From Actinocatenispora rupis (GTDB lineage: Bacteria > Actinomycetota > Actinomycetes > Mycobacteriales > Micromonosporaceae), in contig NZ_BOMB01000056.1 of NCBI RefSeq assembly GCF_016861975.1, positions 1 to 40,744 on the forward strand: DNA of 40,744 bases. The letters are read 5' to 3'. Below, in pieces: positions 16,398 through 24,418 of this stretch. The position numbers and the translations under genes are program-made. How positions within the stretch are numbered: the first letter of the stretch is position 1; every line of letters begins with the position of its first letter. Under the pieces are notes generated by a model. That model ran no database searches and was not told the origin of the DNA. It was given only the letters and a program-made list of their open reading frames with translations.

Positions 16398-18544
16398 CTC
16401 ACGGACTTCCTCCAAGAGAACCATCGCAGTCAGCCGCAGGCAACATCGGAGTCACCGTACAGATAGCTGGGCCGAATTCAGGGAATCTCAGTATCACACG
16501 TCGCCCAAAATTGCCGACCATTCCTATCTCGGTTAAGGATCGCGAAGCTGCGACAGAGCCGCTGTGGGCACACACGCTCACGCCGATGCGTGCTGCCAAT
16601 ATTTTGCAGGCAAATGGCTTGGCGGTTATTGCGGGCGAGCAAGGGGCAGGCCGCCGTACGTCGGCAATACGCGCGATGAAACACCATCTTTCCGTCAATG
16701 GTTCAGAGCCTTCGGAGCTGTTCTATCTTGCTCAAGACTGGGACGATGATGAAATCCCGGACAGCGAGATCCTTCCCGATCCATCCCCGGGATGCGGCTA
16801 CCTACTTGACGCGACGCTTCGATCGCTACCGGCGGGACACATACACTCTTTGACGGCCTGGGCCGAGCGGCTGCACTCACGAGGTAGCTGCCTCCTAATC
16901 ACTATCAGACGAAACGACTGGGTGGGCGACCCGAACCTGGTGGTTTCCGCTGAGTCGCCAGACGCCATCCAGGTAGCCCGGAACCATCTCGCCTTCCGGC
17001 ACGGCAGCCCAGACAGGGCAGATTGGCTTGAGCCCGCCCCTCAACGCACTCGTGGCTTGTTCAGCGGCGGATCGTCGCCAGACCTGGCCGCGGGCAGCCT
17101 CTCGGACCTGATCACTCGGAACGCCAGTCCCACTGACGCGGTGGCGATTGCGGAGCGGATCCAGCGCGTCAACCCGGACCAACTTCGTCGAGCAGTGCAG
17201 ACTGCTGCCGCACGCGAGAAGCATTCTGCCGACGAAATCGACTTCGCGCTTCGAGAAATCCGGGATGAGATCCGGGGCTGGCCGCATTTCTTGGAGCGCG
17301 TCCTGACTGAATCGGGCACCCGTGGCCGAGATCGTGTCATGCTCCTGGCCGCTGCATACCTCGAGGGTAAACCTTTAGAATTGTGCATCAAGGCGGCGAA
17401 TGCATTCAGCGGTCAGAAGGAACCGGGAGCGCGACGTGTCCGTGAAGGTCGCAGTCCACGCCGTCGAATGGTGGATGTCGGCGTCGACATAACCGATGAT
17501 GACCGGGCGGCTTTCGACACCCATCCTGGCCTGGCCATGGCGGCTATCCGCATGGACTGGCATCATTGGGCAGATGAGCGGACGGCCACCCGTAAGTGGC
17601 TCATCAGCATCACAGAACCCGGGGCTGTTGCAGAGAGATGGGCCGAGCAGATTGGCACACGCCTGCTCGAACTGTCACGCACAGCCTCCGAAGACCCGTT
17701 CATGCCCGTGATAGACGAATGGTCGAAGCTCGATAACGTCGACCGTACTGCTATTGTCTCAAGGCTACTTGCTCAGGCAGTCAACGTGCCTCGATTTGCG
17801 GCTGCTACCCACAAAATGCTACTAGAGTGGGCAAAATCTTCGGTACCAAGTCGACGCGCCATCGTTGGCCAGGTCTGTAGTGGCAGCTACCGTGAGATTT
17901 GGCCACACAGGGCCTTCACTCGGCTGCGCCACCTTCTGGCCTATGATGATGAATCTAGTCACAACGCGGCCGACACCCTCATTGTCCATGCGAGGGCAAG
18001 CAGTGCTGGATTTTCGCACGTTATCAATACCGTCGATGCCTGGCTCGATCGATTCCCTCAGAGTCCGACAAGCGCTCGGGCATTTCTGGCGCTCGTTGAC
18101 CCGTTTCACCATAAGGCAATCCTGCCCTCCCTGGTCAAACTTGCAGAAACGCAGCCGCAGTATCGCGACTTCCTTATCGGAGGTTGGCGTATCGCACTTT
18201 CCCTGCCGGAAGTGACGGAGGACGCCTACAAGACGCTGGTGGACTGGGTCAATGCCGCTCACGACAATCGACTCAAACAGGGTTTCATATTTGAGTTGCT
18301 TGTTGACGTTCGTAATGCACATACTCCGCTTGATGCGATGTCCCGATTCCTATATGGCCATCCTGACCATGAGGGCCCTGCCCTGATCGAGGCACGCCGC
18401 GCGCTGACGAATGTGCGTACCTGTAACCACGAGTCATGCGTGCGCGCGGATTGCCCCGTTGTCAATCGCAAACCCGAAGAGCCCAGTCCCCAACCCGGGG
18501 CCGTCGGCGAGGAGGCCGAGCCTGAAATTTCCACTACAGAGTAA
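16394..18544 (+). CDS. P-loop NTPase with N-terminal RHIM-like amyloid motif (NLR-like sensor)
   Basis: A 716-residue protein that starts with GTG overlapping the previous stop. Residues 16-35 (GNIGVTVQIAGPNSGNLSIT) share 9 of 20 positions with the motif of the upstream small protein. A P-loop domain follows: Walker A-like GEQGAGRRTS at 81-90, where Arg replaces the usual Lys; a Walker B-like GYLLDAT near 135-141; and a strand CLLITIRRNDW near 166-176. The remainder is helical and repeat-like without a domain I can name. Near the end is a Cys cluster, C677-C682-C687 (CNHESC..DC). Amyloid-motif plus NTPase plus repeat sensor is the NLR-like layout of bacterial amyloid-signalling systems. G+C is visibly lower than in the neighbours, suggesting horizontal acquisition. 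Confidence 0.7.
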   Translation: MTHGLPPREPSQSAAGNIGVTVQIAGPNSGNLSITRRPKLPTIPISVKDREAATEPLWAHTLTPMRAANILQANGLAVIAGEQGAGRRTSAIRAMKHHLSVNGSEPSELFYLAQDWDDDEIPDSEILPDPSPGCGYLLDATLRSLPAGHIHSLTAWAERLHSRGSCLLITIRRNDWVGDPNLVVSAESPDAIQVARNHLAFRHGSPDRADWLEPAPQRTRGLFSGGSSPDLAAGSLSDLITRNASPTDAVAIAERIQRVNPDQLRRAVQTAAAREKHSADEIDFALREIRDEIRGWPHFLERVLTESGTRGRDRVMLLAAAYLEGKPLELCIKAANAFSGQKEPGARRVREGRSPRRRMVDVGVDITDDDRAAFDTHPGLAMAAIRMDWHHWADERTATRKWLISITEPGAVAERWAEQIGTRLLELSRTASEDPFMPVIDEWSKLDNVDRTAIVSRLLAQAVNVPRFAAATHKMLLEWAKSSVPSRRAIVGQVCSGSYREIWPHRAFTRLRHLLAYDDESSHNAADTLIVHARASSAGFSHVINTVDAWLDRFPQSPTSARAFLALVDPFHHKAILPSLVKLAETQPQYRDFLIGGWRIALSLPEVTEDAYKTLVDWVNAAHDNRLKQGFIFELLVDVRNAHTPLDAMSRFLYGHPDHEGPALIEARRALTNVRTCNHESCVRADCPVVNRKPEEPSPQPGAVGEEAEPEISTTE

Positions 18545-18697
18545 GATAGATTTGGCCAGCCCGGGGTCACGGCGAGATCCTGCTGTAGCAACTCATCAAG
18601 GTCATTACGGGACAGCCTTTAGCCGCGTTGCCGGTTCTGTTGGCAGGGTCGTCGAGCGGGTCGTCCGTATCGCATCAACGGGATCGGTCGCGCGCCG

Positions 18698-18925
18698 CTG
18701 ACCGGCCGGCTGCCGCGCCCCGTTCAGCTGGCCGAGATGCGGGCCACCGTGCCCACCGGCCGCGGCCTTGGGTTGCAGAGCAGACGGCTGGCCGACGGTA
18801 CGGGACTGTGGGGCCATGACGGCGACATCGTCGGATACCAGGCAGCCTCGTGGAGCACGGTCGACACCACCCGCCAGGTGCGCGTCGCCGGTACCGGCGA
18901 TCTGGACACCCTCGTGACCGACTTC
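18698..18925 (+). pseudogene. C-terminal remnant of a serine beta-lactamase/DD-carboxypeptidase-like protein
   Basis: One frame reads LTGRLPRPVQLAEMRATVP, GLGLQSRRLADGTGLWGHDGDIVGYQAASWSTVD, then DLDTLVTDF. This is the usual end of a class C beta-lactamase-like hydrolase, including the (K/H)xG-type motif seen here as HDG. The SxxK and YxN parts are absent, and the frame upstream has no similarity. It is a truncated remnant at the right border of the amyloid-motif island. The gap from 18545 to 18697 holds no gene. Confidence 0.65.
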
Positions 18926-18944
18926 CGGACGACCGCTGCTCGTG

Positions 18945-19013
18945 GCGTACTTCGCCTGCCAGCGGCGGTCGGTCGCCGCACACAGCGTGACACCGGTACG
19001 CATCGTCGCTGAC
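18945..19013. repeat. Direct repeat, right copy
   Basis: A 69-bp block matching 15737-15803 in the same orientation. It lies at the end of the beta-lactamase remnant. A weaker second block (about 18622-18668) also resembles 15614-15660, so the whole flank seems duplicated. Confidence 0.85.
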
Positions 19014-19097
19014 TCGCAGGATGGCTGCACGGACCGGGATCCGGCTCGTTCCGGTATCTCGACGGCACGGTCCCGGCGTCGGTGCCACGATGAGGCG

Positions 19098-19256
19098 ATG
19101 CGCGTGATCGCCGCCCGGACCGTGACCGGTGGGGCCGGCGTCGCCGAACAGCGGACCGGGCAGCGCGACGGGAGCTGGCCGGTCCGGTACGCGGCGTATC
19201 TGGTCGCCGAGCAGGCCGGCACGCCACCCGCCCACCTGACCGGAGAGGCGCGATGA
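19098..19256 (+). CDS. Short ORF overlapping the hydrolase start
   Basis: A 52-codon frame whose stop overlaps the next gene's ATG (ATGA), which suggests translational coupling. The second half (WPVRYAAYLVAEQAGTPP) resembles the end pattern 'W..WYA.Y.V.EQAG' seen in several small actinobacterial proteins, so it may be the remaining tail of a truncated gene. It has no recognisable domain and only a weak ribosome binding site. Confidence 0.3.
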   Translation: MRVIAARTVTGGAGVAEQRTGQRDGSWPVRYAAYLVAEQAGTPPAHLTGEAR

Positions 19257-20116
19257 CCGACGTGACCATGCGGCCCCGGTACACCGAGATCGACGGGCTG
19301 CGCATCCGGTACGCCACCAGCGGCGTCGGCCGGGACAGCCAGGCGCTGCTGCTCTGCCCGTGGCCGGAGAGCCTGTACGCCTTCCACCTGGTCTGGCCGC
19401 GCCTCGCCGAGGATGCCGAGCTGCTCGCCGTCGACCTGCCCGGTTTCGGGCACTCGGAGGGGCGCGAGTCGCTGATGACACCGCAGGCCATGGGCGGGTT
19501 CGTAGTACGTGTCGCGGACGCGTTCGGCTTCGACCGGCCGCACGTCGTCGGCCCGGACGTCGGTACGGCCGCGTCGCTGTACGCGGCGGCCGACCACCCG
19601 GGGCGCTTCCGCAGCCTCGTCGTGGGCAGTGGCGGTGCGGTCACCGGCGAACTGGGCGGAGTGCTGGGCCAGTGGGTGTCGGCGCCGAGCGTCGAGCCGT
19701 ACCGCGCGATGGATCCGCGGGCCATCGTCGCGGCCGGCGTGACCACGATCGAGGGGTACGACCTCCCGGCGGACATCGAGGAGGACTACCTGTCCGCGTA
19801 CGACGGTGACCGGTTCGTGCGGTCGATGGCGTACGTGCGCAGCTATCCCGAGCAGCTGGCCGCCCTCGCCCGGCGGCTGTCCGAGGTGGCGAACCCGGCG
19901 CAGATCATCGGCGGCCTGTGGGACTTCGTGGTACCGCCCAGCAACGCCCGCTTCCTGCACCGGCGCCTGCCGTACAGCAAGCTCGACCTGATCGACTCCG
20001 GTCACTTCGCGTGGGAGGAGAACCCCGGCACGTACGCCCGGCTCGTCACGTCCTGGTGGGGCGGCGGATACCGCGCCGCGTCGCGTGACACCTCCGCGGC
20101 GCCGGCGCCCCGCTAG
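19253..20116 (+). CDS. Alpha/beta hydrolase with Asp nucleophile (dehalogenase/epoxide-hydrolase-like)
   Basis: A 287-residue alpha/beta hydrolase. The nucleophile elbow is VVGPDVGTAASL with Asp102 in place of Ser, as in haloalkane or fluoroacetate dehalogenases and epoxide hydrolases. DLPGFGHSEG precedes it, and an acidic residue stands in GLWDFVVPP. The catalytic His is in DSGHFAWEENP. The oxyanion-side strand reads LLLCPWPESLYAFHLVWPRL instead of the HG(W/F)P motif, so substrate specificity may differ. It therefore probably hydrolyses its substrate through a covalent alkyl-enzyme ester. It overlaps a 52-codon ORF upstream and, tail to tail by 4 bp, the SDR gene on the other strand. Confidence 0.8.
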   Translation: MTDVTMRPRYTEIDGLRIRYATSGVGRDSQALLLCPWPESLYAFHLVWPRLAEDAELLAVDLPGFGHSEGRESLMTPQAMGGFVVRVADAFGFDRPHVVGPDVGTAASLYAAADHPGRFRSLVVGSGGAVTGELGGVLGQWVSAPSVEPYRAMDPRAIVAAGVTTIEGYDLPADIEEDYLSAYDGDRFVRSMAYVRSYPEQLAALARRLSEVANPAQIIGGLWDFVVPPSNARFLHRRLPYSKLDLIDSGHFAWEENPGTYARLVTSWWGGGYRAASRDTSAAPAPR

Positions 20117-20865
20117 ACGATCTGCTGGCCGCCGTCGATGTCGTACGTCGCGCCGGTGACGGCGGTGTTGACCATCAGGTGCACGGCCAGCGCGGCGATG
20201 TCCGCCGGCCCCACGACGCGCCCGATCGGCAGCGTGGTCCGCAGGTACTCCCGGCGCGCGTCCAACTCGTCGCCCAGCAGCCGGGCGGACAGCGGCGTGT
20301 CGACGAACCCGGCCGCGATCAGGTTGACGCGGACCGGCGCGATCTCCAGCGCGAGGTTCCGCGTCATGGCCGGCATCGCCGCGGTGAGCGCCGAGATCAC
20401 GGCGAACCCCTTCGTCGGGCGGCGGCCTCCGGTACCGCCCATGAACAGCAGCGTGCCGCCCGCGCGTACGCGCCCGACGGACTTGCGCGCGATCAGCAGC
20501 GGGACCATGAGATGCGCCGCGACGTCGTCGGCCACCTGGTCCATGTCGATCTCGTCGAGCGGGGCGTACGACGGTCCCGGACCGGTGTACAGCAGGTGGT
20601 CGATCGGCGCGCTCGACTCGTCGAAGAACGCCGCGAGCTGGCCGGTGTCGGTCGCGTCGAGGGACACGACCCGGTCCGCGCCCACCTCCCGCGCCGCCCG
20701 GTCGAGGCGCTGCCGGTCCCGCGCCACGAGCGTGACGTCCGCGCCTTCCGTACGGGCGAGGCGCGCCGTCTCCAACCCGATGCCCGCGCTGCCACCGATC
20801 AGGACGACCCGTTGGCCGGTCAGTGCCGGCGCGCGTACGGAATCTGGTTCGGGACTGCCTGTCAC
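20113..20865 (-). CDS. Divergent short-chain dehydrogenase/reductase
   Basis: A 250-residue Rossmann-fold SDR. The cofactor loop is GGSAGIGLE and the second strand ends in VARDRQRL, where the Arg suggests NADP(H). DATDTGQ and LLYTGPG mark the adenine-pocket and NAG-type positions. At the catalytic site the expected YxxxK is missing: the segment reads GGTGGRRPTKGFAVISALTAAMPAMTRNLALE, with no Tyr. The end PVRVNLIAAGFVDTPLSA and TGATYDIDGGQ is normal. This matches a known divergent SDR subgroup in actinomycetes that lacks the canonical Tyr, so redox activity is uncertain. It is convergent with the hydrolase and overlaps it by 4 bp. Confidence 0.85.
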   Translation of the reverse strand: MTGSPEPDSVRAPALTGQRVVLIGGSAGIGLETARLARTEGADVTLVARDRQRLDRAAREVGADRVVSLDATDTGQLAAFFDESSAPIDHLLYTGPGPSYAPLDEIDMDQVADDVAAHLMVPLLIARKSVGRVRAGGTLLFMGGTGGRRPTKGFAVISALTAAMPAMTRNLALEIAPVRVNLIAAGFVDTPLSARLLGDELDARREYLRTTLPIGRVVGPADIAALAVHLMVNTAVTGATYDIDGGQQIV

Positions 20866-21229
20866 GGTTCCTCCGCTCTGGTCGCAGATCGCCGAGATGG
20901 TGCCCCGAGGTCGAGTACGAACGGGTCGGCCAGCCGCGGCGCCACGCGCAGGCGACCGGGATCGCCTACCTGGGCGGGGAAGCGGGCCATCGCGGTCCTG
21001 CCTGGCCGGTCCGAATCACCATCATGTCGATGGTGCGTGATCGCCGCGCAGTGCGGTGGTCGTGCGGCCGCGGGATCGCCCTGGGGGACTACGCCGGCGT
21101 CTCCGCGAAGGTTCGACGTCGAGCGCTTGGCGTTCGCGATGATGCGGGCGTGGCTGTTCGGCATCGTCCGGTTCCGTCGTGACGGTGGCTGGCTGACCGT
21201 CCAGGAGGTCCGTGTCCACCGAACCGGCC
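20866..21229. other. Intergenic stretch with decaying sequence
   Basis: About 360 bp between the SDR start and the recognisable SDR pseudogene. It contains the SDR promoter and perhaps the unrecognisable 5' part of that pseudogene. I see no intact gene. Confidence 0.45.
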
Positions 21230-21650
21230 GCGTGAACTACCTGGGCCAGTTCCTGCTCGCCGTCGGACTGCACGACGCGCTCACGGAGTCCCGTACGCCC
21301 GGGTGGTGCTCCGGTGTTCGAACGCCCGACTGTTCAGCCCCGTCGTGTTCGGCGATCTCGACTTTCGCTTCCGTCCCTACGGCCCGACGCTGGCGTACGG
21401 CCAGGCGAAGACCGCCGCGGTCCTGCTGGCGGTCGAGATCTCCCGGCGCTGGCGAGGCCACGGGATCGTGGCCAACGCGGGCGGTCGCCACCGGGCACCA
21501 GCGGTACACCGGCGGCCTCCGGACACCGGTTGAGCGCCCCACGAGCATCGAACAGGGCGCGGCCACCTTGGCTCTGCTGGCGGCATTCCCGCTCGTAGAA
21601 GGGATCGGTGCTACGGCGAGGACACGAACGAGGCGCCGGTCGGTGCGAGC
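21230..21650 (+). pseudogene. Frameshifted SDR (retinol-dehydrogenase-like) pseudogene
   Basis: Pieces of one SDR appear in order but in alternating frames: VNYLGQFLLAVGLHDAL (from about 21232); then ARLFSPVVFGDLDFRFRPYGPTLAYGQAKTAAVLLAVE with the YxxxK motif (about 21325-21440); then HQRYTGGLRTPVE..EQGAATLALLAAFPLVEGIG (about 21495-21605); and finally RCYGEDTNEAPV (from 21606). At least three frameshifts and loss of the N-terminal cofactor-binding half make it non-functional. Confidence 0.75.
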
Positions 21651-21698
21651 GGCCTGTCGGTCCTGGCAGGTGCCTCCGCCGCGGGTCGGTGTCGTGGC

Positions 21699-22520
21699 TC
21701 AGGAACGCCAGCGGCGACGAGCGAGTACGACGAGGGTGGTGCCGGCGGCGACGAGTGCCGCGGCGAGCCCGGCGTACAAGGTGAGCGATGTGCCGGTGAC
21801 GGGCAGGCCGCCGGGCCGTGTCGCGGTCGGGGATCCGGAAGCGGGCCGGGACGCCGACGGGGACGCGGACGGCGACTTCGACGGTTGCGACGGTGACGGG
21901 CTGGCGGTGCCGGCGCCGACGGTCAGGTACGCGGTCGTCTCGGAACTGTCCTGGCTGCTGTGGCCGCCGGTCGGCCACAGCAGCACCTGTTGCGGTACGG
22001 ACTGGCCGGGGTTCAGGTGCGGGTCGACCCGCAGGACGAAGGTGCACGTCACGAGCTTGGCCTTGCTGAACTGGCAGCCGGGGTTGTGGGAGGAGTCCTC
22101 TTCGTTGTCGGGCTGGCCGCACCAGCGGGGAGCAGGGCCGGTAACGGTGCAGCTCACGTAGCCGAGCACGGGGTCGAGGACGCTGAACTCGCCGCCGTCC
22201 GGCAGGTCCCGCGCGGTGACGACGAGCCGGGTCGTGGTGTAGATGTCCGCCGTGGCGGGCTCGAACCATGCGCGGAGCCCGTGAGGGCTGGGCGACGGTG
22301 ATGTGGACGCGCTGGAACTGGTCGACGGGGACGGCGACGTACTGGCCGGGTTGCTGGGCGACGCGCTCGCGCTTTCGCTGGGGCTCGGGGACGCCGACGC
22401 GGACGGGTCCGCCAGCGCCGGTGCGGCGGGCAGCAGTGCGAGCAGACCCACGACTGCCAGCGCGCGGAGGGCACGCAGCGCCGTCCGTCTCTGTCGCACG
22501 GGGCGGGAGGAGGGAGGCAT
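21699..22520 (-). CDS. LPXTG-anchored surface protein, paralogue of 610-1458
   Basis: A 273-residue secreted protein. The signal peptide (about 1-38) ends at PALADPSASA. A Ser/Pro/Ala-rich stalk (SPSPSESASASPSNPAS...) follows, then a domain of about 110 residues starting AWFEPATA with several Cys (CTVTG, WCGQP, GCQFS, TCTF) and ending in TTAYLTVGAG. A second Ser/Pro linker leads to LPVTGTSL, a hydrophobic helix and the LARRRWRS tail. GAGGAG precedes the ATG. Domain order and signature strings match the protein at 610-1458, though overall identity is low, so the two are old paralogues. Sortase attachment is predicted; the ligand is unknown. Confidence 0.8.
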   Translation of the reverse strand: MPPSSRPVRQRRTALRALRALAVVGLLALLPAAPALADPSASASPSPSESASASPSNPASTSPSPSTSSSASTSPSPSPHGLRAWFEPATADIYTTTRLVVTARDLPDGGEFSVLDPVLGYVSCTVTGPAPRWCGQPDNEEDSSHNPGCQFSKAKLVTCTFVLRVDPHLNPGQSVPQQVLLWPTGGHSSQDSSETTAYLTVGAGTASPSPSQPSKSPSASPSASRPASGSPTATRPGGLPVTGTSLTLYAGLAAALVAAGTTLVVLARRRWRS

Positions 22521-22709
22521 GGTTGGGGCTCCTCAAGGGACGCGGGGTGACATCTCGCTCCACGCCCGGAGCGGTCCAACGGTTTCACCCGTACGTCCTT
22601 GACGGGTCGTGCGGCCGGACGTGACCCACGGCGCCGGGCGGCGTGGGCGTCCACAGGGCGGCGCCCAGCGGGAGGTACGTTGTGCGCCACCCGTCCGGTC
22701 GGAGGTGCG

Positions 22710-23543
22710 ATGACCACCCGCTCCAGCGTCCTGTTCGTCACCGACCTCGCGTACCCGGCGCGCGGGCGACGGTACTGCGACGAGGACATCATGCTGACCT
22801 CCCGGCTGCGGGAGAGGTTCGACCTGGCGCTCTGCCACCCGCTGGACGTGGTTGCCCTGATGGACTCCTTCGACGTCGTCGTGGTCCGCAACAGCGGGCC
22901 GGTGCTGCACTACCAGGAGCAGTTCGAGGCGTTCCGGCGGCGGGCGGAGGAGCACGGCACCCGCGTGTACAACCCGCTGACCGGCCGCGGCGACATGCGC
23001 GGCAAGGGATACCTGCCGGAGCTGACCGCGGCGGGCTTCCCCGTCATCCCGACCGTCGACCGGCCGGACGACATCGGCCTGCTGCCGCGCGCCGAGCGGT
23101 ACGCGGTGAAGCCCAGGGCGGGCGCGGACTCGATCGGCCTGAGGTTCGTCGACTCCGCGGAGCTGGCCGCCCTGTCCTGGGACGGGCTGCTCGTCCAACC
23201 CCGCGTCGACTTCCGCTACGAGGTCTCCTTCTACTACGTCGACCACACCTTCCAGTACGCGTTGCACGCGCCGGATCCGGCCCAGCGGTGGGCCCTCGCC
23301 CCGTACGAGCCGACCGAGGCGGACCTCGCGTTCGCGCAGCGGTTCGTCGACTGGAACACCCTCGACCACGGCATCCAGCGCGTCGACGCGTGCGGTACCC
23401 GGGACGGTGCGCTGCTCCTGGTCGAGCTGGAGGACCTGAACCCGTACCTGTCGCTCGATCTCGTCACCGACCGGCAACGGGACACGTTCGTCACCGCCAT
23501 GACGCGGTCGCTCCAGCACCTGCTGCACACCACGCCCGCCTGA
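22710..23543 (+). CDS. ATP-grasp domain protein
   Basis: A 277-residue protein with the shape of a RimK/glutathione-synthase-like ATP-grasp enzyme. It has an N-terminal alpha/beta part (SSVLFVTDLAYPARGRRYCDEDIML), then DVVVVRNSGPV and NPLTGRGDMRGKGYL. The ATP-binding strand is RYAVKPRAGADSIGLRFVDS, then LLVQPRVDFRYEVSFYYVDHTF. The metal-binding end is LLLVELEDLNPYLSLDLV, in the position of the usual ExNxxP. Such enzymes join a carboxylate to an amine through an acyl phosphate. GGAGG stands just before the ATG. It is divergent from the second LPXTG gene and has no obvious biosynthetic partner beside it; the encapsulin cluster 9 kb away has its own ATP-grasp. Confidence 0.65.
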   Translation: MTTRSSVLFVTDLAYPARGRRYCDEDIMLTSRLRERFDLALCHPLDVVALMDSFDVVVVRNSGPVLHYQEQFEAFRRRAEEHGTRVYNPLTGRGDMRGKGYLPELTAAGFPVIPTVDRPDDIGLLPRAERYAVKPRAGADSIGLRFVDSAELAALSWDGLLVQPRVDFRYEVSFYYVDHTFQYALHAPDPAQRWALAPYEPTEADLAFAQRFVDWNTLDHGIQRVDACGTRDGALLLVELEDLNPYLSLDLVTDRQRDTFVTAMTRSLQHLLHTTPA

Positions 23544-23719
23544 CCGCCTCTACCGTTGGCGCCGTGCCGCGAGTGGAGGCACATAGTGGCGGCACGCCGG
23601 CTTCGTCGCGTTCGCCGTCGCCATCGCGGAACCGGGACACCGCGTCGGAGCCGGATCCGCGCGCTGCTAAGGGTTTTCGCGGCGCCGGCGCGAGAACACC
23701 CCCGATTCCCGTACGATGC

Positions 23720-24418
23720 GCCGAACACGGTGACGTAGGTCCTCGTCGCGGCGCGCACGTACGGGTGGTCGGCGCCGAGGCAGCAGGCGAGATCGACCAG
23801 CGCCGTACGGAACTCGGCCTTCGCCCGTACCGGCTCGCCCTGTTAGGCGAGGAGGGTCGCGGCCGCCAACCGGCACGAGATCACCAACTGGTCGCCGGCA
23901 CCGAGCCGCCGGCACAGCGCACGCTCGGCGCGGAGGTAGCGGCGTCGCGCCCGGGCGTACCGGCGCCTGTACGCCAACCGTTGCGCCCGACCGATCGTCG
24001 CCTGGCAGCGGTGGAGCAGCCGCCACCGCCGACGTTCGGCTCTGGTACCAGCGACCCGGCGTCGACCGGCCCCGGCGCGATCGTCGAGTTCGTCGACCGT
24101 TGCCGGCAGCAGCAGGTTAAGCACCGGCCCCAGCGACAGGTACAGCCACCACCGGGTCCAGCCGGTCGCGGCCACCACGACCGTCACCCCGGCCAATGCG
24201 GCGAGTGCCAGACCGACCGTGAGTACGCGGGGCGGCATCTGGGCTGCCGCGTCGGCCCGCACCGAGCCGTGGACGGTGAGGGCGAGCTGGGCGACGGCGG
24301 CGCAGGCAACGATGAGCCACGTCCGATGGAACACGATGTCACCGGCGAAGCCGGCGCTCGCGGCCACGGCGGCCGACAGCAGGGCGGTCAGGACTGGATG
24401 CCGGACGATCCACGACAT
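23720..24418 (-). pseudogene. Membrane protein with TPR-like tail, interrupted by an in-frame TAA
   Basis: The ATG at 24418 has GGAGG eight bases upstream. It opens a protein with four transmembrane helices (about residues 5-110) and then an Arg-rich helical segment leading into TPR-like text: RRYLRAERALCRRLGAGDQLVISCRLAAATLLA, then TAA at 23843. The same frame continues with QGEPVRAKAEFRTALVDLACCLGADHPYVRAATR, which completes the repeat ('LG..HP..L..R'). One substitution (for example CAA to TAA) therefore cuts the gene; the similarity fades near 23720. As written, the product stops after 191 residues. A short active version or a sequencing error cannot be excluded. Confidence 0.6.
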
